DNA of 64,000 nucleotides from CAWICD01 sp052267165 (GTDB lineage: Bacteria; Vulcanimicrobiota; Vulcanimicrobiia; Vulcanimicrobiales; Vulcanimicrobiaceae), in NCBI GenBank assembly GCA_052267165.1, contig JBKQHO010000049.1, positions 1-64,000 on the forward strand, read 5' to 3'. Below are positions 58,538-64,000 of this stretch, in pieces (position 1 is the first letter of the stretch; every line of letters begins with the position of its first letter). Both the position numbers and the translations under genes were made by a program. The notes under the pieces were generated by a model. The model had not been told where the DNA came from and did no database searches. It saw only the letters and a list, made by a program, of their open reading frames with translations.

Positions 58538-60268
58538 ATGTCATCGATGCCGGTCAACAAGTACCGACCCTTCACCCCGGTTCCGATCGCGGACCGCCGC
58601 TGGCCGAGCCGTACGCTGGAGCGTGCGCCACGCTGGTGCAGCGTCGACCTTCGCGACGGCAACCAGGCGCTCATCGAGCCGATGGGCCCGGAGCGCAAGC
58701 GCCGCATGTTCGACCTTTTGGTGCGGCTTGGGTTCAAGGAGATCGAAGTCGGTTTTCCGGCGGCGTCGCAGACCGACTTCGACTTCGTCCGGCGGCTGAT
58801 CGATCAGCAGCTGATCCCCGACGACGTGACGATCATGGTTCTGACGCAAGCGCGCGAGGCCCTGATCGAACGCACGATGGAGTCCTTGCGCGGGGTGAAA
58901 CAAGCGATCGTTCACCTCTATAACTCGACTTCGACGTTGCAACGGCGCGTGGTCTTCGGGCTCGAGCGCGAGGGTATCGTCGAGATCGCCGTGCGCGGCG
59001 CGGAGAGAATTAAGGAACTTGCGGCGCGCATGCCCGGGACCGACGTGCGTTTCGAGTACTCGCCCGAGAGCTTCACTGCGACCGAGCTCGACTTCGCCGT
59101 CGAGATTTGCGAACGCGTCATGGACGTCTGGAAGCCGACGCCCGAGCGTAAAGTCATCCTGAATTTGCCGGCGACCGTCGAGATGGCGATGCCCAACGTG
59201 TACGCCGACCAGATCGAGTGGTTCTGCCGAAACGTCTCGCGGCGCGACAGCATCATTGTCAGCGTGCACCCTCACAACGACCGCGGGACGGCGGTCGCCG
59301 CCGCGGAGCTCGCGCTGCTGGCCGGCGCGGACCGGATCGAGGGAACGCTCTTCGGCAACGGCGAGCGAACCGGCAACGTCGACATCGTCACGCTCGCGCT
59401 CAACCTCTTCTCACAGGGCGTCGAGCCGGAGATCGATCTTTCGAACGTTCCCGAGATTCTCAAGACCGTCGAGTACTGCAACCAGATCCCGGTGCATCCG
59501 CGCCATCCCTACGCAGGCGAGCTCGTCTTCACGGCGTTCTCCGGCTCGCATCAGGACGCGATCAAGAAAGGCTTCGCGGCGCTCGAAACGAGCGAGACCG
59601 AGATCTGGGAAGTGCCCTACCTGCCGATCGATCCCAAGGACATCGGCCGCTCGTACGAGGCCGTGGTGCGCATCAACAGCCAGTCCGGCAAGGGCGGCGT
59701 CGCCTACGTCCTCGAGAAGGACTACGGCATCGACCTGCCGCGCGGACTGCAAGCCGACTTCAGCCGGACGATCCAGTCGCTCAGCGACGAGCTCGGCACC
59801 GAGATCACGCCGCCCGAGATCTATGCCGCTTTCGAACGCGAGTACATCGATTCGGCCGGGCCGCTCGAACTGGTCGACTATCACTTGGCCGACGACGGAA
59901 CGGGTCGCTTCACGATCGAGGCGAGCGTCGCCGAGGGCGGCGGCGTGCGGACGCTGTGGGGCACCGGCAACGGCCCGATCGACGCCTTCGTTTCCGCACT
60001 CCGGCGCGATCTGGTCGTCGACATGTCGGTTCGCGACTACCGCGAGCAGGCCGTCGGCACCGGCGCGGACGCCACGGCCGTGGCCTACGTCGAGCTGGTG
60101 ACCGCCGGTCAGACGCATTACGGCGCCGGGCGGCACCGCAATATCGTCACCGCGTCGCTGCGGGCGGTCATTTCGGGATTCAACCGTGCCGTGCGCATCG
60201 ACCGTCTGCGTACCAGCGGCTTGCGCGGTACGATCAGCGAGGGGGAACATGCCGCGGTCACTGTTTGA
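58538..60268 (+). CDS. leuA: 2-Isopropylmalate synthase
   Basis: Condenses acetyl-CoA with 2-ketoisovalerate, the first step to leucine. 576 residues, of the longer (mycobacterial/yeast-like) type: RWCSVDLRDGNQALIEPM with the metal Asp and Arg, IEVGFPAASQTDFDFVR, VHPHNDRGTAVAAAELALLAGADR with the metal His pair, and GTLFGNGERTGNVDIV. The C-terminal third (YHLADDGTGRFTIEASVAEG onward, GAGRHRNIVTAS) is the LeuA dimer regulatory domain for leucine feedback. GAGGA lies about 11 bases before the ATG. It overlaps leuC by 20 bases. Confidence 0.95.
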   Translation: MSSMPVNKYRPFTPVPIADRRWPSRTLERAPRWCSVDLRDGNQALIEPMGPERKRRMFDLLVRLGFKEIEVGFPAASQTDFDFVRRLIDQQLIPDDVTIMVLTQAREALIERTMESLRGVKQAIVHLYNSTSTLQRRVVFGLEREGIVEIAVRGAERIKELAARMPGTDVRFEYSPESFTATELDFAVEICERVMDVWKPTPERKVILNLPATVEMAMPNVYADQIEWFCRNVSRRDSIIVSVHPHNDRGTAVAAAELALLAGADRIEGTLFGNGERTGNVDIVTLALNLFSQGVEPEIDLSNVPEILKTVEYCNQIPVHPRHPYAGELVFTAFSGSHQDAIKKGFAALETSETEIWEVPYLPIDPKDIGRSYEAVVRINSQSGKGGVAYVLEKDYGIDLPRGLQADFSRTIQSLSDELGTEITPPEIYAAFEREYIDSAGPLELVDYHLADDGTGRFTIEASVAEGGGVRTLWGTGNGPIDAFVSALRRDLVVDMSVRDYREQAVGTGADATAVAYVELVTAGQTHYGAGRHRNIVTASLRAVISGFNRAVRIDRLRTSGLRGTISEGEHAAVTV

Positions 60269-61613
60269 GAAGGTCTGGGACGCGCACGTCGTCGAGGAGC
60301 TGCCCGGCGGGAACGCCCTCGTCTTCGTCGACCGCATCGTCGCGCACGAGATAACGACCCCTCAGGGCGCGCTCGACATCGAGCGGAACTACGGTGACAA
60401 ACTGTTCGACCCGGCACGCATCGTCGCGCTCAACGATCACGTCTCGCCGGCGAAGGATAGCGACACGGCGATCCAAGCCAAAGTGCTGCGCGACTGGGCC
60501 AAGCGTCACGGCATCGTGCTCTACGACATCGGGCAGAACGGCATCTGTCACGTCGTGGCGCCCGAACGGGGCTACGTCGAACCGGGGATCACGCTGGCTT
60601 GCGGCGACAGCCACACCTGCACCAACGGCGCCTTCGGCGCGTTCGCGCTCGGCGTCGGAACCTCGGCGCAAGCGGGCGCGATGCTCGCCGGCTGCCTCGT
60701 GCTGCAGCGTCCCAAGGTCATGAAGGTCACCATCAACGGGCGGCTCGAGCACGGGGCGACCGCCAAGGACCTCGCGATGTTCGTGATCGCGACGCTGGGC
60801 TTCAAAGGCGGAACGGGCTACGTCCTCGAGTACGGCGGCAGCACCATCGATGGACTGTCGATGGATGAACGCATGACGCTGTGCAACATGGCGATCGAAG
60901 CCGGCGCGACGACCGGGCTCTGTCCGCCCGACGAGACGACCTTCTCGTACCTGCGCGGGCGCCAGAACCAGCCGACGGGCGACGAGTTCGAAACGAAGGT
61001 CTCGGCTTGGCGCGAACTGCGCGCCGATCCGGGCGCGAAGTACGACCGCGAGGTCACGCTCGACGTCTCCGAATTGCGCCCGCTGGTTTCGTGGGGCACG
61101 AATCCGGGTGAAGCCGTGCCCGTCGACGGTACGGTCCCCGCGGACGCCGATCCGGCGAGCCTTGCGTACATGGGCCTCGAGCCCGGCACGCGGATGCGTT
61201 CGCTGGAGGTCGATCAAGCCTTCATCGGGTCGTGTACGAATTCGCGTCTCTCCGACCTGCGCGCGGCGGCCGAAGTGTTGCGCGGGCGCACCGTCACCGT
61301 CCCCACGATCGTGACGCCGGGTTCGCAGGCCGTCAAACGCGCGGCCGAGCGCGAAGGCCTGCACGACGTCTTCCAAGACGCGGGCGCGCTCTGGACGCAC
61401 TCCTCGTGCGGACCGTGCTTGGGCATGTCGATGGGCGTGCTCGCGCCGGGCTCGCGCTGCATATCCTCGTCGAACCGGAACTTCCCGGGACGGATGGGCG
61501 CCGGCGGCCGCGTCCACCTCGCCTCGCCCGCCGTGGTCGCGGCGAGCGCGGTCCTCGGCCGGATTGCCGCGCCCGAGGAACTCGCGGCCATCGCCGTGGG
61601 AGGGGCTGCATGA
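60249..61613 (+). CDS. leuC: 3-Isopropylmalate dehydratase large subunit
   Basis: The aconitase-family subunit that isomerises isopropylmalate with a 4Fe-4S cluster. 454 residues from ATG 60249 (GGGGGAAC upstream), overlapping leuA by 20 bases. Seen: ALNDHVSPAKDSD, LACGDSHTCTNGAFGAFALG, AFIGSCTNSRLSDL (first cluster Cys), and THSSCGPCLGMSMG (the Cys-x2-Cys pair), then SSNRNFPGRMGA. The bacterial short form, with leuD as a separate gene. It ends in a 4-base ATGA overlap with leuD. Confidence 0.96.
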   Translation: MPRSLFEKVWDAHVVEELPGGNALVFVDRIVAHEITTPQGALDIERNYGDKLFDPARIVALNDHVSPAKDSDTAIQAKVLRDWAKRHGIVLYDIGQNGICHVVAPERGYVEPGITLACGDSHTCTNGAFGAFALGVGTSAQAGAMLAGCLVLQRPKVMKVTINGRLEHGATAKDLAMFVIATLGFKGGTGYVLEYGGSTIDGLSMDERMTLCNMAIEAGATTGLCPPDETTFSYLRGRQNQPTGDEFETKVSAWRELRADPGAKYDREVTLDVSELRPLVSWGTNPGEAVPVDGTVPADADPASLAYMGLEPGTRMRSLEVDQAFIGSCTNSRLSDLRAAAEVLRGRTVTVPTIVTPGSQAVKRAAEREGLHDVFQDAGALWTHSSCGPCLGMSMGVLAPGSRCISSSNRNFPGRMGAGGRVHLASPAVVAASAVLGRIAAPEELAAIAVGGAA

Positions 61614-62155
61614 GTTACACCGGCACGGTTCTGGCGGTCGAGCGGGCCAACGTCGACACCGACCAGATCATCCCCGCGCACTGTCTGACGGGCGTCGAGA
61701 CGACAGGCCTGGGCAAGTTCCTGTTCACCGGCATGACTGGCGGCACGGCTTTGCTCGAGGCCCATCCCGGCGCATCGATTCTGGTCGCGCGGGAGAACTT
61801 CGGCTGCGGGAGTTCGCGCGAGCACGCGGCTTGGGCGCTGCTCGACCGCGGATTCCACGCGGTGATCGCGTCAAGCTTCGCGCGCATCTTCCTCGAGAAC
61901 GCCTACAACAACGGCGTGGCACCGATCGTGATCGAGGCCGGCGAGATCGACGCGCTGCTGGCGTCCAAGCAACTCACGATCGATCTCGAAAACGAGACGG
62001 TGACCCGCGAGGACGGAACGGTCGTTCGCTTCACGCTCGATCCGTTGCGCAAACAGTTCCTGCTCTCGGGCGGTTACATGTCCTTCATGGCCAGCCGGGT
62101 CGACGCCGTGCGCGCTTGGCTTGCGTCCCGGAGCGCGGCGCCGGCTCGGAACTAG
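61610..62155 (+). CDS. leuD: 3-Isopropylmalate dehydratase small subunit
   Basis: 181 residues, starting at the ATG that overlaps the leuC stop. NVDTDQIIPAHCLTG, ILVARENFGCGSSREHAAWAL and ASSFARIFLENAYNNGVAP are the LeuD swivel-domain signatures, and the last part TLDPLRKQFLLSGGY is typical. It completes leuACD; leuB and ilvE-type genes are not in the window. The transcript ends in the gap downstream without an obvious terminator. Confidence 0.95.
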   Translation: MSYTGTVLAVERANVDTDQIIPAHCLTGVETTGLGKFLFTGMTGGTALLEAHPGASILVARENFGCGSSREHAAWALLDRGFHAVIASSFARIFLENAYNNGVAPIVIEAGEIDALLASKQLTIDLENETVTREDGTVVRFTLDPLRKQFLLSGGYMSFMASRVDAVRAWLASRSAAPARN

Positions 62156-63177
62156 AAAGAACGCACATCGCTGGACGAGCGCGCATTCGCGGGACGAACT
62201 CCCCAGGCGTCGGCTGGACAATACTGCGGCTTTAGCACTATCCGGCACGCACCGAGCAACGATCCGTGAACGTCGTAGCGGACGTACCGCCTGACTCGGA
62301 GGAAGTGCAACTAGCGGAAGAACGAAAAACGATCGCGCGATCGGGTTCAGCGTCACTAGCGCGAAACCGCTCCGTCACGCGCGGGACTGCATCCCCATTT
62401 TCACTCTAGCGGGGGCGGCTCAGCAGGGGAGGTGCTCTTCTCCTCCCCCACGGATCTTTATGGTCTCCAACTATGCGAACGCTCTTACGAATCCTTTTGC
62501 GATGCAATCATTCACGTAATGCTCGAGGGTCTCGCCGGCGTGGTATCGCCCCCAATTCTCACCGTTGACGTTGATGGATCTGCTTGTCGTATCGATCTGA
62601 AGTGTTGTTATGGCTCCGGATGAATCGATCTTAGTGAGGGTGACCATTGAGCGTGTCCTTTATAGACGTGATTGTGGCGGGAATACTAATTGGGTTTTCG
62701 GGTGGTTAGGCGAGGAGTCTTAACGGTTGCTGGCGCTTGGTAATACAGCTAGAAAAAGAGTGAAGGCATCGCCGTTAATCGCGTGATGCGCTTTCTTGTT
62801 AGCTTGCCGTCCCGTCTGGAGCGACGGTGGTCGATGCGAAGACCACGCCAGCTCTTGGCATCGCGGATAAAGCGAAACGAAATAGCTTGCTTGACGCTCA
62901 GACATGCTTCCCACCGGCCGGGACGCAATTCTCCCTCACTCGGCCAGCAGTCCATAGCTAGCCACATACGAGGTCACTACACGAAGGTGCTCTGAGTGCA
63001 CGACATCTCACACAAAGGCGGAGGACTTGATCTGGCCGTTGATCCGCTATGCCGTTACGCTCGACGTCTGAGCCGCCCCATCAAGACGCAATCCGGTTGA
63101 AACCTGCAGGAGAGGGGCGGGGCCCTGACCCAGTTAGAACCGCCCGCGCCGAAAGGGCTTGAAACCCCCGCAAATCC
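62156..63177. other. One-kilobase intergenic region, lower GC
   Basis: No supported gene. Short frames exist on both strands (the best at 62749-62967, minus) but give no recognisable motif and overlap each other. The composition is more AT-rich than the leu genes, in line with accumulated mobile-element debris leading to the Tn3 fragment. Confidence 0.45.
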
Positions 63178-63262
63178 GGGGCTCATTTGTGTACGAAATA
63201 GCCTCAAGTTTAAAAGGGACAGAATATGATGGACCCGTCACCGGCGTCTCTCCGACGAGCAG

Positions 63263-63673
63263 ATGGCCCCGTTCTGGGCGTGGGCATCGGACGAGCAGGA
63301 CATCGTGCGCCACTACACGCTGACCCCCGCCGACATCGCGCTCGTCGCCAAGAGGCGGGCGGGACCCAATCGGCTTGGATTTGCGGTCCTGCTATGCTGC
63401 CTGCGCTTCCCTGGACGCGTGCTCCATGTTCACGAGAGGCCACCTACCTCAGTGCTGGCCTTCATTGCCGACCAGGTCGGCGTGCCAGCATCGGAGTTCG
63501 CCGTCTATCGGCAGCGGCCGACCAACCGCCGCAAGCATGTCGCCGAGCTGATGCGAGCACTCGGGTGTCGCGCTTTCGGCGAAGTGGCCTCCCATGAGCT
63601 GACCGCTTTCGCGGTGACCAAGATGCGGGATGGGCCTCCACCTATGCCGGTTTTTCCGCGGTCTCTTAGTTAG
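63263..63673 (+). pseudogene. Tn3-family transposase, N-terminal fragment (DUF4158)
   Basis: The frame reads SDEQMAPFWAWASDEQDIVRHYTL then ADIALVAKRRAGPNRLGFAV, LRFPGRVL and FIADQVGVPASEF, the DUF4158 start of Tn3-type TnpA. About 136 of roughly 1000 residues remain; it then runs out of homology (DGPPPMPVFPRS) and stops against the GGDEF gene. In-frame codons before 63263 read TRHRRLSDEQ, as in intact proteins, but no start codon opens that frame; an ATG at 63226-63231 is one base out of frame. So both a 5-prime frameshift and a large 3-prime deletion are likely. GGGGCTCATTTG at 63178 could be the element's terminal repeat. Confidence 0.8.
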
Positions 63674-64000
63674 AGAGCACCCCGGAAGAACACGACGCGG
63701 TCGCGCCCCAAATGCTTGGCGGTATAAAGAGCGCGGTCGGCCGCGCAGATCAGCGCGTCCGCGTTATTCGCACAGTCGGGATACGTCGCGACCCCCGCCG
63801 AGACCGTGATCGCACGGAGGGGCTTGCCCCGGAACGTGATCGCTCTTTCCTTGATCTCTTTCCGCATCGCGTCGACCCGCGGATGCCCCTCCAGCGGGCC
63901 CATACCTGGGAACACGACGAGGAACTCCTCACCGCCATAGCGGCACGCGACGTCGCCTTTTCGACCGCGCCCTTGTAGCGTTTCGGCGACCTCCTTGAGC
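63670..64000 (-). CDS. GGDEF-domain protein (diguanylate cyclase), partial at right edge
   Basis: The minus-strand frame is open from the window edge to TAA at 63670-63672, about 110 residues. It shows the end of a GGDEF domain: VACRYGGEEFLVVFPG (catalytic GGEEF loop), then PLRAITVSAGVATYP, and DALICAADRALYTAKHLGRDR at the end. The active-site loop is intact, so it can make cyclic di-GMP from two GTP. The GGDEF domain is C-terminal; any sensor part lies outside the window. A GTG at 63915 inside the domain is not a real start. Confidence 0.9.
   Translation of the reverse strand, partial: LKEVAETLQGRGRKGDVACRYGGEEFLVVFPGMGPLEGHPRVDAMRKEIKERAITFRGKPLRAITVSAGVATYPDCANNADALICAADRALYTAKHLGRDRVVFFRGAL

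Noticed and set aside
62749..62967. 72-residue minus-strand frame in the right-end gap
   Set aside because: No motif, overlaps two other equally weak frames; kept as intergenic.
1..64000. CRISPR array or rRNA genes
   Set aside because: No regularly spaced direct repeats and no conserved rRNA segments seen anywhere in the window.

Overview
The window is GC-rich bacterial chromosome, densely packed, with many GTG/TTG starts and 4-base ATGA/TTGA/GTGA gene overlaps. A predicted outer-membrane cytochrome-porin points to a diderm. The pairing of a DUF5693 membrane protein with CsaB next to ileS, together with the mix of biosynthetic and glycogen genes, fits an uncultured phylum such as Candidatus Eremiobacterota (WPS-2). 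That placement is an inference from recall, not proven by any marker here.

Layout. 0-7 kb: a histone-H1-like Lys/Ala-rich gene cut by the left edge, a crotonase, a broken permease, a small repeat protein, and a homoserine-to-homocysteine operon on the minus strand (hom, metY, metX). 6.4-13.4 kb: a hydrolase, a DUF5693 protein, csaB and ileS. 13.4-16.1 kb: a divergent pair made of a fused monoheme cytochrome-porin (Cyc2-like) and a three-heme cytochrome c. 16.1-16.5 kb: a decayed IS605-type tnpB. 16.5-20.5 kb: the branched-chain operon ilvB, a short ACT subunit, ilvC and an ABC ATPase, preceded by a clear leader-peptide attenuator. 20.7-22.4 kb: gamma-glutamyltransferase.

22.6-46.5 kb is a visibly lower-GC storage-carbon island, bordered by a phasin gene on the left and a phasin-like gene on the right. 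It holds a truncated GH13 enzyme with a ribbon-helix-helix-like tail, glgX, another GH13 enzyme, a DUF2760 gene with two atypical Hsp70 genes, two near-duplicate GH57 enzymes plus a third GH57, a GlgA2-type glycogen synthase, a branching enzyme fused to an inactivated M41(FtsH)-like domain, a decayed second glgA, and an inserted pair resembling plasmid TraL/TraM. No glgC or glgP is present.

46.5-58.2 kb: oxidoreductases, an NlpE-like protein, kup, a beta-carbonic anhydrase, a 225-bp MITE-like element, a sugar-epimerase-type protein, a phytoene-desaturase-like flavoprotein, a secreted HNH protein and an orphan amino-acid binding protein. 58.3-62.2 kb: leuA-leuC-leuD, again behind a leader peptide and terminator. 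The last 2 kb is mostly non-coding, with a Tn3 transposase fragment and the end of a GGDEF protein.

How it works together: ilvB/ilvC and leuACD supply valine, isoleucine and leucine, and both units appear to sense branched-chain amino-acid supply by ribosome-mediated attenuation. hom-metY-metX form the direct-sulfhydrylation route to methionine. The island builds and trims alpha-glucan, and its chaperone genes and phasins suggest management of storage granules (inference).
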